DNA of 64,000 nucleotides, from assembly GCA_947499125.1 (NCBI GenBank), contig CANMMP010000002.1, positions 496,001-560,000 on the forward strand, given 5' to 3'. Below are positions 1 to 8,846 of this stretch, in pieces. Source of the DNA: an uncultured Pontibacter sp. (lineage in GTDB: Bacteria > Bacteroidota > Bacteroidia > Cytophagales > Hymenobacteraceae). Every line of letters begins with the position of its first letter. Positions within the stretch are counted from its first letter, which is position 1. Position numbers and translations under genes: made by a program. The notes beneath the pieces were generated by a model. The model was given only the letters and a program-made list of their open reading frames with translations, did no database searches and was not told the origin of the DNA.

Positions 1-600
1 CTGTCGCCAGTAGCCACTAAAACTATAGACTTACCCAATAACGGTACTTACGAGCACATACACCGGGGAAGTATAAACAGCAATTGGATGGCGCTGCTTT
101 CCGGCGGCGTTGGCAGAGCAGGATCCAGCGAGTATGTATCTGTATTCAGTCTGCCAAACTATGAGCAGGTGTTTACCATCAGTTTGCTTCGTTCTTCTTT
201 TGATATGCTGGAGCCTGAGAAGTTTACATCGCTGGAACAGGAGCTTGAAAAGGCCAGAAATACTGTAACGCTGTACGATTTTGCGATTGTCGGTAATTAC
301 GTGTTGATAGCTTGCGGTCATCATGGAATTGGCAGGTTCGCTTTGCCCGAACGTCTACAACAGTTTCAAGAAAAGCAGAAGCAGATAGAAGCAGAGTTTA
401 AAGATGTGAATCGGTATTCAAGGTATACATATGGGCGCAGTTATGAGCTTTCTGGTATCTATCAAGATAATGAGCATTTGTGCAAAGTGCCGGATTTGGA
501 GGAAGTGCACAAACTAGTGCCGCTGACGGATGGGCGGGTAGTTGCTGTTAGCTATGGTGAAACAAACCTGAAGCTTGAATATAAGGTGCTGCAGTTTTAA
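1..600 (+). CDS. Unknown protein, 5' end cut by the window
   Basis: The reading frame is open from the first base, so this is the C-terminal ~199 residues of a longer protein; the first in-frame ATG at 88 is probably internal. I do not recognise the family. The visible part alternates short hydrophobic strands with charged loops and has a Glu/Gln/Lys-rich helical stretch around 360-420. Phrases such as DGRVVAVSYG near the C-terminus look like beta-propeller blades, but that is a weak impression. No signal peptide or membrane segment is visible in this part. The next gene follows 21 bases after the stop on the same strand, so the two are probably cotranscribed. Confidence 0.6.
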   Translation: MSPVATKTIDLPNNGTYEHIHRGSINSNWMALLSGGVGRAGSSEYVSVFSLPNYEQVFTISLLRSSFDMLEPEKFTSLEQELEKARNTVTLYDFAIVGNYVLIACGHHGIGRFALPERLQQFQEKQKQIEAEFKDVNRYSRYTYGRSYELSGIYQDNEHLCKVPDLEEVHKLVPLTDGRVVAVSYGETNLKLEYKVLQF

Positions 601-621
601 TATGCTCTAATAAAATATCCT

Positions 622-1614
622 ATGAACAATCTGCCCTTTTTAGAAGAGAACCTGGAATTGTTGCTGCAGCATACCGATGAGATTGTGCAAGTGCCTGTTT
701 ATTATCATAGTCGCATTATGTTTACTGCGGAGCCTAAGGGGACAAAGCGTTTAGGAAGCGCTTTGCTGGGGCCATACCTGGAGTTCTGGAAACAAGTACC
801 GGTAAACAAGGCAGGAAAACTTCTGCTTACTTATGAATTGCTCGGCAACACAGTGCGTAACCTGGATATGTACCGGGAGTTACATCCTGATCTAATTAAA
901 AAGAGAAAGTTTCCGCAGGATGATTTAGAAATAGAAAGTGGGTTCCGTTATAAGAATCCCTTGACTGGTATATCGCGCTATCAGCTAGAGGACATATTTT
1001 ACCGCTACATGCTGCAGTTTAACAAACAAAACCTGCCGATGGGAGCACCACTAGAAATGGTAGTACAGGAGTTAAAAGAAGGAAAGCCGCTGCATGAGCG
1101 GGTAAGCCAGAAGTATGCAATCGTCCGGGAAAAACTTTTAAGCGCTGTTGCCAAAGCAACAGGAACCAACGGCTTATACTATGTACCTGATCCTACAATT
1201 AATCCTTCACATAAATTTTCTCCGGACTGGAAACCACAGCAGCCGCCTGTAACCTTTAGGGTAGAGCAGGAGCACGATATGCGTCTGACAATTTACCTGA
1301 TGATAGAAGCGCATGTCAGGAATATAAAAGTACATTTTGTTACAGGCAAGCGTTTGTCTGCCATAGGGCTTAACGATATGATGCTGGATACTATAGCTGA
1401 ACTCAATCCATTACTCGAGATCCATGGTTTTGCTAAGCAAAAAGCTACTACTTCGGTGTATGGAGGCGGTCTGGAAGCCCTTTATACTTCACAGGTCAAC
1501 TCTCCGGATGACGTGCTTACACCAGAATATCTGGCTTCTTTTGGTGATTTAGTACGACAGATGTATGCTGTTATTCAGGAAAAGGGGTTGTTGCCTAAAC
1601 GCGTAATTAACTGA
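622..1614 (+). CDS. Conserved-looking hypothetical protein, 330 aa
   Basis: A 330-residue soluble protein with no signal peptide or transmembrane segment; I cannot name its family. It has a charged helical first half (FLEENLELLLQHTDEI, then a Tyr/Arg-rich segment) and a second half with the strands RLTIYLMIEAHVRNIKVHFV. The ATG at 622 lies 21 bases after the preceding stop, suggesting cotranscription. Base and codon use match the neighbouring chromosome genes, so there is no sign of transfer. An N-formylglutamate amidohydrolase lies two genes downstream. A link to the DUF1704/QEGLA proteins that often sit near that enzyme was considered, but the diagnostic QEGLA motif is absent. Confidence 0.65.
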   Translation: MNNLPFLEENLELLLQHTDEIVQVPVYYHSRIMFTAEPKGTKRLGSALLGPYLEFWKQVPVNKAGKLLLTYELLGNTVRNLDMYRELHPDLIKKRKFPQDDLEIESGFRYKNPLTGISRYQLEDIFYRYMLQFNKQNLPMGAPLEMVVQELKEGKPLHERVSQKYAIVREKLLSAVAKATGTNGLYYVPDPTINPSHKFSPDWKPQQPPVTFRVEQEHDMRLTIYLMIEAHVRNIKVHFVTGKRLSAIGLNDMMLDTIAELNPLLEIHGFAKQKATTSVYGGGLEALYTSQVNSPDDVLTPEYLASFGDLVRQMYAVIQEKGLLPKRVIN

Positions 1615-1692
1615 ATATAATTAATTTAAGCAGTTGTCACATATCAGCATCGACAAAAGTATATTCCCTGTTTATAACATAAAAATTGTCCT

Positions 1693-2055
1693 ATGAACCT
1701 GGAATTAGATACTTTTCTATCTGTTACAAGAAACATTCTGGCAGAAAGAAACACAGAATTAGCTGAGCTAAGACGCATGTCAAACAGGGAGATTCTGGAG
1801 TTTGGAGCCGATGAATATAATGCAGTTATTAATGCTAAACTGGATTTTGTTGGGGTGTTTACAGATTTTGTTGTAATTAGCGCCATACTACTTAATGAAG
1901 GGAAAAGCGTCGGGGAAGTACTAGGTGAAATAATGCGCAGAAGCGATGATACCTACGACAGGTTTAATATTGCCATTACCCAGCTTTGCTGCGAAGTTAT
2001 ACTTGAAAAATACCTGTATATTGACTTTAACGGCCTGTTAAATAGTGGCTGTTGA
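1693..2055 (+). CDS. Small hypothetical protein, 120 aa
   Basis: A 120-residue, mainly helical, acidic protein without signal peptide. It starts at an ATG 78 bases after the previous stop and ends 26 bases before the amidohydrolase gene, so it may belong to the same transcript. Motifs I can see are an N-terminal amphipathic helix (LDTFLSVTRNILAERNTE), a hydrophobic helix around residues 52-66 (LDFVGVFTDFVVISAILL) and a Cys pair near the C-terminus (QLCCEV). I do not recognise a family. The antisense frame in the same place looks like a shadow. Confidence 0.5.
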   Translation: MNLELDTFLSVTRNILAERNTELAELRRMSNREILEFGADEYNAVINAKLDFVGVFTDFVVISAILLNEGKSVGEVLGEIMRRSDDTYDRFNIAITQLCCEVILEKYLYIDFNGLLNSGC

Positions 2056-2081
2056 GCATACTTAAATTTAATTGACACCTT

Positions 2082-2837
2082 ATGAATACCCTTATACTTC
2101 ACATTCCTCACGCCTCCACAACTAAACCTTTAACTGATGGCTATACTCATGACTGGCAAACAGTTGAGCGGGAAGTGAATCTGCTTACAGACTGGTTTAC
2201 AGACGAGCTATTTGCGCACGAAAATGCTATTCGTATAGTTTCGCCTTTCTCAAGGGTATTTTGCGATGTGGAACGCTTTCCGGATGATGCAGACGAAGTA
2301 ATGGCGCAGTATGGAATGGGCATGCTTTACACCAAAACCGACGATGGTAAAGAGTTAAGGCAGGTGAGCCCAGAGCTTAAAGCATTTATAAAACAAGAAT
2401 TCTATGATCCACACCATGCTGCTTTCACGAAGGCAGTAGACGAAGCTCTAGCCGAAAAAGGAGAAGTACTTATCTTAGATTGTCATTCTTACCGCGATAT
2501 ACCATTTCACCGCGACCTGATCAAAGAACAGCCAAGACCGGATTTTAATATTGGTACAGATGCCTATCATACAACCGAAAACCTGCGCCAGTTCTCACTT
2601 GATTTCTTTACTTCAAGAGGATACTCTATTTTGGATAATGATCCATATGCAGGTGCTATCACGCCCCTTAAGTATTACCAGAAAGACAAGCGAGTAAAAT
2701 CTATTATGCTGGAGATTAACAGGAAGCTCTACATGCAGCAAACAGACGCTGAAATGCCGTTGAAGTCTGAAAATTTTGATAGTGTTCAGACTCTTATATA
2801 TGCCTTCATAGACGGGCTTTTAAGGTGTAAACTATAA
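2082..2837 (+). CDS. N-formylglutamate amidohydrolase family protein
   Basis: Predicted cytosolic zinc-type amidohydrolase of the N-formylglutamate deformylase (HutG-like) family, which hydrolyses N-formyl-L-glutamate to glutamate and formate at the end of one histidine degradation route. The 251-residue length fits the family. Diagnostic motifs are the N-terminal HIPHAS, a DCHSY motif around residue 134 and EINR around residue 210; these supply metal and substrate ligands in the family. No other hut gene is visible in the window, so the physiological substrate is open. The ATG at 2082 is the only sensible start. Base use is like the surrounding chromosome. Confidence 0.85.
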   Translation: MNTLILHIPHASTTKPLTDGYTHDWQTVEREVNLLTDWFTDELFAHENAIRIVSPFSRVFCDVERFPDDADEVMAQYGMGMLYTKTDDGKELRQVSPELKAFIKQEFYDPHHAAFTKAVDEALAEKGEVLILDCHSYRDIPFHRDLIKEQPRPDFNIGTDAYHTTENLRQFSLDFFTSRGYSILDNDPYAGAITPLKYYQKDKRVKSIMLEINRKLYMQQTDAEMPLKSENFDSVQTLIYAFIDGLLRCKL

Positions 2838-3092
2838 CTGATTTTGAAATTTGCTTCAGGTCGTTTTACTAGTTGACAACATGGGGCGAGTTGTTCATCA
2901 CCGGTTAACTTCAGTAGGCTCTATTTGATTATCATAGAGGCCTAAGTAAAGTAGTAAACTAAACAAAATGCAAGTGTGTAGAGAGGTGTTTTTGATATTT
3001 TAAAGAGACTGGTGGAAAGTGCGATATCAGCCACGAAATTGATGGCTAAAAACAGGATTATAGCAGGAGTAGAAAAAGGCATTATCTAGGGG

Positions 3093-3947
3093 CGGAAACC
3101 GTAGGAAATGCTTACTCCGAACTGCGGAAACTTGTACATTCATGTCCTTAAGTCAATAACCGGATCTTTTGCGGTAACACATGTATAGTTCGTGTGCGGA
3201 AATAGCCCCATTTACTCCTTAAAACTATGCCGCGGAATTAACTAACTTGCGGAACTAAAAATGCGCGCAGAAAAGCGTATAACTTTTTGTAACAGGCTTT
3301 CCGGCTACGGAAAAACGTTCCGCAACTAAACGTGATCCTACCTGTTACGGAAAGTTCCGACGGACAGTCTTTTTCCGCCATCGGTTTCCGTTTGCGAAGT
3401 ACTCAATTTTACGGGAATTCCGAGCACTACATTCAGATTATTTCTCCGCTAAATTACCGTTTTTGCTCCGGATAAATTTGTGGTACATTTTGTAACTGTT
3501 TCCGTTGTACTTTTTTGTGAATTTGAACTGCACAATTATAAAGCCACATGAAAAGTGCAGAACACTTGATTTTCAAGCTTTCTTGCGGAAACACGGAAAC
3601 TGCTGTTTTTGCCAATTTTCCGTTGTTAGAAAATAGTTGTAACTCATTGTGATAGCGTTAGTTGCGTCAGTTTATTGCTGCTCATTTTAGCTGTTGCTTC
3701 GGAAGTGTGGTGCGGAGAGTGTTTTTACTTATTCCGCATGATTTTTCTGAAAACTATAGTTTCCGGCGTGTTTCCGCACGTAAAAACCCATACTCCGCTA
3801 GTTAATTTACCTGTTTCCGTCAAGCTCAAAACTTGGTGTAACTGTCTGTGCGCACGTAACTTACCTGTCCGTAAAAATGTCCGCAAACCTTGTAATTGAG
3901 ACTCAAATACGGAAAATCGCTTTTTCCCCGCAAAACCTGCTTTTCCG
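3093..3947. repeat. Dense array of CGGAA/TTCCG words in a 1.36-kb gene-free tract
   Basis: The whole gap 2838-4196 has no convincing gene. Reading by eye I count about 24 exact CGGAA or TTCCG pentamers between 3093 and 3947, in both orientations. Examples start at 3093, 3125, 3197, 3233, 3250, 3299, 3308, 3318, 3348, 3355, 3373, 3386, 3586, 3594, 3761 and 3772. Many extend to GCGGAAA or TTTCCGC, and further CTCCG/TCCGC variants lie between them. Fewer than two would be expected by chance. Spacing is irregular, unlike plasmid iterons. The tract ends just before the MerR-like gene at 4197, so it may hold binding sites for that protein or act as a recombination or replication region of the element; that is inference. 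Confidence 0.7.
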
Positions 3948-3992
3948 TCGAGTCCGCAACCAACATTAGCACTTCTATAATCGCGCCCGCCT

Positions 3993-4022
3993 GCGCATGA
4001 TGCGCGCGTACATGCGCGCATG
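3993..4022. repeat. Two adjacent GC-rich palindromes
   Basis: GCGCAT-G-ATGCGC at 3993-4005 is followed by the perfect palindrome CATGCGCGCATG at 4011-4022, inside otherwise AT-rich DNA. They lie about 175 bases upstream of the MerR-like gene. Such paired dyads can be an operator or a recombinase site; neither is shown by the sequence alone. Confidence 0.55.
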
Positions 4023-4196
4023 CGAGATCCTGTTTCAATTTTTGAAGCTTTTCCTTTTGTTTACCCGACCTGCAGTTTTGAACTCCAGAACCTGCTTTAG
4101 AAAATATTTTATCTAGAAATAAAACAAATATTACAAAGCCGTTGTATAGTCAAAACTAAATATTACCTTTGGGTAAAATTTATGATTTAACTACGC

Positions 4197-5138
4197 ATGA
4201 ATCAGGAGACATCACAGCCGGAATCGAGCACTGAAGATTTTACTCTGCAGCTGGACCTGCAGGAAATGGAGCAACTACCCGAGCTCTATGAAAAGCTACG
4301 TGAACCGATCTTTAGCTTAAAGCAAACGGGTATTGCTCCTAAGCTTTACGTGGACTGGAAGAAAGCCGGACTTGCACTCAAAACAGAAGAGCAGGCCTGG
4401 ACCAGGCTCAGTTTTCTGGAATACCTGTGGCTGAAGATGGCCAAAGAGTTGCGGGAATTAGGTCTGCCGCTAGCGCGGGTAAAAGCATTGCGCGAATATT
4501 TGTTCCATGTTCAGGAAATACCAGCAGAAGCCCTTACTCCGGAAATGATCGCAAAGCTTCGGGAAGAGTTGCTTAAATCAATGCCAGCAAAACAAGCTGA
4601 AGCACTGATTGAAGAATACCGCAGTGGGCAGCTGCAGGCCGCTCAGGCCAATTACGGCGTGCAGCTTTGCCTGATAGAGTCTTTGATATACGCGGCGCTG
4701 TACCGCAAGCAGGAAGCCGGCATCCTGATCTTTCCAACTGGCGATCTGGCACCGTGGCTGGACGAGATGCAGGGCATGGGCCCGGAAGCGCAAGTGCTAT
4801 TAGGTAGAACGCATGTGTTCCTGTCCATTACTCAACACTTAGCAGCTTTTATTGTGGACGAAGATAAAGCCGATTACATTCCACGCTTGTCGCTGCTGAG
4901 TGAAGAAGAATTACAGGTGGTGCGGGCCATCCGCAACAAAAGTTTCCGGCAGGTAACCATCACCTTTGATGAAAAGCGCCAGATCACGCTTCGCACCACG
5001 TCAGACGGTATGCTGGATGAAGCAGTATCAAAGCAACTGATCGAGACGCTGGCCCTGAAGAATTATCAGTCGGTGGAGCTCGAAAATCGTGGTGGCTCCA
5101 AGCTGCGCTTTACCAAAGAACACCGCCGTCGGATTTAG
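4197..5138 (+). CDS. MerR-like helix-turn-helix protein, 313 aa
   Basis: Unnamed protein. Residues about 48-110 resemble a MerR-type winged helix: a segment read as KLYVDWKKAGL, then a conserved Trp, then FLEYLWLKMAKELRELGLPL, which matches the hydrophobic spacing of helix-turn-helix plus wing seen in MerR regulators. The middle is helical, and a C-terminal domain (about 245-313) has beta-strand phrases such as RQVTITFDEKRQITLRTT and ends in a basic HRRRI tail. DNA binding is therefore likely; the sites might be the CGGAA words in the tract just upstream. It is first in a three-gene set with the small protein at 5258 and the serine recombinase at 5717. The TATAGTT/TATACTT words common elsewhere are nearly absent here, consistent with acquired DNA. 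Role in transposition control is inference. Confidence 0.65.
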   Translation: MNQETSQPESSTEDFTLQLDLQEMEQLPELYEKLREPIFSLKQTGIAPKLYVDWKKAGLALKTEEQAWTRLSFLEYLWLKMAKELRELGLPLARVKALREYLFHVQEIPAEALTPEMIAKLREELLKSMPAKQAEALIEEYRSGQLQAAQANYGVQLCLIESLIYAALYRKQEAGILIFPTGDLAPWLDEMQGMGPEAQVLLGRTHVFLSITQHLAAFIVDEDKADYIPRLSLLSEEELQVVRAIRNKSFRQVTITFDEKRQITLRTTSDGMLDEAVSKQLIETLALKNYQSVELENRGGSKLRFTKEHRRRI

Positions 5139-5257
5139 TACTAAGTAACTTCTTACAGTAGCTTACTCTATCCTGACGTGGATCAGGTAGGAGCCAAGGG
5201 TAGCGGTTGCCCCGCACCTAAAGTATAGCCCGCCATTGTACCGGTTGCCCCGGACTT

Positions 5258-5704
5258 GTGGCACAGGCAAATACCAAATTGAAAACGTTATCTAAAAACC
5301 AAAAAGAGAAAAACCAAAGATCAAACAGTAAACACAAACAAGGACAGCCGAAAGGCAAAGTAAGCGCTGCTAATGCTGAAGAACTTGAAGCAGCGCCCGA
5401 ACAACTCAGCGCTTATGAAAGCTACTACAAGCAGTTATCAGAAGAAGTAGAAACGATAGAGCGCCATGTACGCGAGCTTAGGCAGACACCAGGACTGGAG
5501 CATCTGACTGAAGCAGAAGTGCACGCACAGGTAGACTTTATGCTTCGCTTTAGCGCCTGGGTGTTTAACCAACATCAGCAGGAACAGCCGATAGCTATCA
5601 TAGTTGAAGACGATGAAATAGAGGCTAAATCAGCTAACGTTTCGAAAGTGCAAAAGCCAAAAGGCCAGAGTAACAAAAAAGTAACAAAGTCCCTTTCCCG
5701 TTAA
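5258..5704 (+). CDS. Small charged helical protein of the recombinase island
   Basis: A 148-residue protein with a very Lys/Gln/Asn-rich, probably disordered N-terminus (residues 1-45), a helical middle (about 50-110, with YESYYKQLSEEVETIERHVRELR able to form a coiled coil) and a basic tail. The proposed start is GTG at 5258; no ATG lies upstream in frame. The stop is 12 bases before the recombinase ATG, so the two genes are almost certainly cotranscribed. I do not recognise the family. In the gap before it (5139-5257) the word CGGTTGCCCCG occurs twice. A DNA-binding accessory or recombination directionality role is possible but unproven. Confidence 0.55.
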   Translation: MAQANTKLKTLSKNQKEKNQRSNSKHKQGQPKGKVSAANAEELEAAPEQLSAYESYYKQLSEEVETIERHVRELRQTPGLEHLTEAEVHAQVDFMLRFSAWVFNQHQQEQPIAIIVEDDEIEAKSANVSKVQKPKGQSNKKVTKSLSR

Positions 5705-5716
5705 CCAGAATAGAAC

Positions 5717-7471
5717 ATGAAAAAGCAAACCACAGCAGCTGTACTTGAAGTAGATAAGGCTGCACCAATGAAAAAGAAGTCAGCTACGAAATCTACTGCA
5801 AAAACAGCTACAAATAAGTCTGTACAAGCTAAAAAACCAGCTGCACTTCGCGCTGCTACAGGGAAAGAAAGTGAGCTGAGCATCTTTGCCCGGCCACTGC
5901 AGAAGAGCAGCAAGAAAGCTATACCACGCGGCAAGGTGGCTATCATCTATACCCGTGTATCGACCAAAGAACAGGCCGAAACCAATCAAAGCCTTTCGAC
6001 CCAGCTAGAGCGCTGCACAACCTATGCTGACAAGCATGGCTACCAGGTGGTAGGCAAGTTCGGTGGTACCTATGAAAGCGCCAAATCTGACGAGCGCAAG
6101 GAATTCCAGAAAATGCTTGAGTTTGTGAAGAAAAGTAAGCTTCGTGTGGGCTACATCATTGTCTATTCCCACGACCGTTTTTCGCGTACCGGCTCTTCGG
6201 CTATCGGCATTGTAGATGAACTAGGCCGCATGGGCATATCCGTAGTAGCGGTGACCCAACCGGTAGATACCCAGACAGCAGCTGGTAAGCTGCAGCAGGG
6301 TATCCAGTTCCTGTTCTCGCAGTTTGATAACGACCAGCGCCGTGAAAAGTGCATGACGGGCATGGAAGCGCGCGTGCGGCGTGGTCTGTGGGTAGGTAAA
6401 GTGCCCATGGGTTATGATAAAGTGATTGTGGGTAAAGATGTTGTCCTAAAGCCAAATAAAACTGGTAAACTGATACGATTAGCTTTTCAATTGAAAGCAG
6501 AACAGGGGTTATCAAACACTGACATCATCAAACGCCTGAAAGCCCAAGGGTTATTGCTCTACAACCAAACTATCACAAAGCTCTTTAGAAACCCTTTTTA
6601 CTGTGGTCTGATCAGCCATGGCTTACTGGAAGACGGGGAAGTAGTAGAAGGCCAGCACGAGCCGCTAATAACGCGTCAAATGTTTTTAAAGGTCAATGGC
6701 CTGCAGGCCCAGAATGCGCATGGCTATACGCAAGTCAAAGAAGACGAAGAATTGCCGCTGCGTCATCATATCAAATGTGGTAGTTGCCGTAAGCCGCTTA
6801 CTGGTTACGAGATGAAGAAAAAGCAGATCCACTATTACAAGTGCAATACTATTGGCTGCAAGTTCAACCGCAATGCTGGAAAGCTGCACAACCTCTACGA
6901 AGGCTTTTTATCGGAACTTGAAGTAGACCCGCGCTATTTGCCCAAACTAGCCGAGATCATGGAAGAGACTTACTACAAGCTAACCGAAGAAAGCAGGGTA
7001 GAAGAAAAGCGTCTGCAGACCCAGCACACTGAATTAAAAAAGAGATTGGATGTGATTGAGCGACGCTATGCTTTTGGTGAAATTGAGAAAGAACTCTTCA
7101 CTAAATTCAGCTCAGAACTAAAAGCGGAGTTGCTGGTAATCGAGCAGAATCTAGAAAAGTGCGCGCCAGCGTTATCGAACCCAAAAGAGTTCATTAAAAT
7201 GGGCTTAGAAAAAGCGGTAACTATCTCACAATCATGGTCTAAAGCAAACGTGCAAGGCCGCAAGCAGCTGCAAGCGATGGTGTTTCCAGATGGGGTGTTT
7301 CATGACCGTGAAATGGAGGGTTATCGAACCACAAGAGTGAATGGCTTTTTTGCCCTTTCCAGCCAGATACAGGGGTTTTTGGTAGAAAAAGAAAAAGGGA
7401 AAAGCGATCAAAATAATCACTTTTCCCTTTCAGTAGTCCGTAGGGGAATCGAACCCCTGTTGCCAGAATGA
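5717..7471 (+). CDS. Large serine recombinase ending inside tRNA-Glu
   Basis: A 584-residue site-specific recombinase. Residues 73-215 form the resolvase domain: VAIIYTRVSTKEQ carries the presumed nucleophile Ser82, and HDRFSRT carries the conserved Asp-Arg. A recombinase domain follows (about 225-330), then a zinc-ribbon (CGSCRKPL and CNTIGC) and a long coiled coil (about 425-490), as in large serine integrases. Residues 1-70 are an unusual Lys/Ala/Thr-rich extension resembling histone-H1-like tails. The last ~12 codons are antisense to the tRNA-Glu gene and the TGA stop lies in its anticodon arm, so the natural C-terminus may be set by the insertion site. With its two upstream genes it looks like an integrase module of an integrated element; the other end is not identified. 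Confidence 0.88.
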   Translation: MKKQTTAAVLEVDKAAPMKKKSATKSTAKTATNKSVQAKKPAALRAATGKESELSIFARPLQKSSKKAIPRGKVAIIYTRVSTKEQAETNQSLSTQLERCTTYADKHGYQVVGKFGGTYESAKSDERKEFQKMLEFVKKSKLRVGYIIVYSHDRFSRTGSSAIGIVDELGRMGISVVAVTQPVDTQTAAGKLQQGIQFLFSQFDNDQRREKCMTGMEARVRRGLWVGKVPMGYDKVIVGKDVVLKPNKTGKLIRLAFQLKAEQGLSNTDIIKRLKAQGLLLYNQTITKLFRNPFYCGLISHGLLEDGEVVEGQHEPLITRQMFLKVNGLQAQNAHGYTQVKEDEELPLRHHIKCGSCRKPLTGYEMKKKQIHYYKCNTIGCKFNRNAGKLHNLYEGFLSELEVDPRYLPKLAEIMEETYYKLTEESRVEEKRLQTQHTELKKRLDVIERRYAFGEIEKELFTKFSSELKAELLVIEQNLEKCAPALSNPKEFIKMGLEKAVTISQSWSKANVQGRKQLQAMVFPDGVFHDREMEGYRTTRVNGFFALSSQIQGFLVEKEKGKSDQNNHFSLSVVRRGIEPLLPE

Positions 7472-7505
7472 AAATCTGGAGTCCTAACCCCTAGACGAAC
7501 GGACC
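7434..7505 (-). tRNA. tRNA-Glu (anticodon TTC)
   Basis: On the minus strand the sequence folds as a cloverleaf: acceptor arm GGTCCGT/ACGGACT with a G-U closing pair, D arm GTCTAGGGGTTAGGAC, anticodon stem CCAGA/TCTGG with loop TTTTCAT (anticodon TTC), and T arm AGGGG-TTCGATT-CCCCT. CCA is not encoded. The 3' half overlaps the end of the convergent serine recombinase gene, which suggests that the gene is or was an integration site. Confidence 0.95.
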
Positions 7506-7524
7506 ATTCTGCTGAATTGTGGTG

Positions 7525-7554
7525 CAAATATAGACTACAAATATGTTCTGCAAA
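7525..7554 (-). promoter_or_regulatory. Promoter of tRNA-Glu
   Basis: Minus-strand TTTG (complement of 7551-7554) is followed after 18 bases by TATATTTG (complement of 7525-7532), matching the Bacteroidota TTTG/TAnnTTTG consensus. The start point would fall about 12 bases before the tRNA. Confidence 0.7.
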
Positions 7555-7618
7555 ACATTTACCTCAAAAAAAATTGACCAAAATTGTAAATGCTTCGTTC
7601 TCAGGGTAGAAAAAAATA

Positions 7619-7650
7619 TTGGTTTTACGATTACCTTATATGTAACTTCG
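7619..7650 (+). promoter_or_regulatory. Putative gap promoter
   Basis: TTG at 7619-7621 is followed after 21 bases by TAACTTCG at 7643-7650, close to the Bacteroidota TAnnTTTG -7 element. It lies 38 bases upstream of the gap ATG. Confidence 0.5.
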
Positions 7651-7661
7651 CACCATATTAA

Positions 7662-8681
<1,020 letters not shown>

Positions 8682-8700
8682 GTTCAGGTTTTAAGTATAA

Positions 8701-8737
8701 ATAAGAAAGCCCGCCATTTGGTGGGCTTTCTTATTTA
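8701..8737 (+). terminator. Terminator after gap
   Basis: Long hairpin AATAAGAAAGCCCGCC-ATTT-GGTGGGCTTTCTTATT directly after the gap stop, with T-rich and A-rich flanks; it could act on both strands. Confidence 0.85.
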
Positions 8738-8777
8738 TAAACGTATAAAGTATGGCATATAAAATAAAATCATTAAA

Positions 8778-8821
8778 TTGATATATATCATACTTACTGA
8801 GAGTTGTATCTTATACCTTTG
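8778..8821 (+). promoter_or_regulatory. FNR-like box and -7 element before the stress protein
   Basis: TTGAT-ATAT-ATCAT at 8778-8791 is one base from the Crp/Fnr-type box TTGAT-N4-ATCAA. It is followed by TACCTTTG at 8814-8821, a good -7 element, while no TTG is found at -33. The box centre is about 43 bases before the expected start, an activator-like position. Regulation by an FNR-family protein is inference. Confidence 0.5.
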
Positions 8822-8846
8822 AACCATAAACAAACCCCCGACATAC

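Noticed and set aside
622..1614. Assignment to the DUF1704/QEGLA family because of the nearby amidohydrolase
   Set aside because: The QEGLA motif and the HExxH-like segment are not present.
3675..3899. Small frame in the CGGAA tract
   Set aside because: Cys-rich, no ribosome-binding site, no family features, and competing frames overlap it; the tract is better read as noncoding.
2838..4196. Search for the left attachment repeat (copy of the tRNA-Glu 3' end)
   Set aside because: No second copy of the AGTCCGTAGGGG or GGTTCGATTCCCC words was found by eye in the gap or in the flanking genes.
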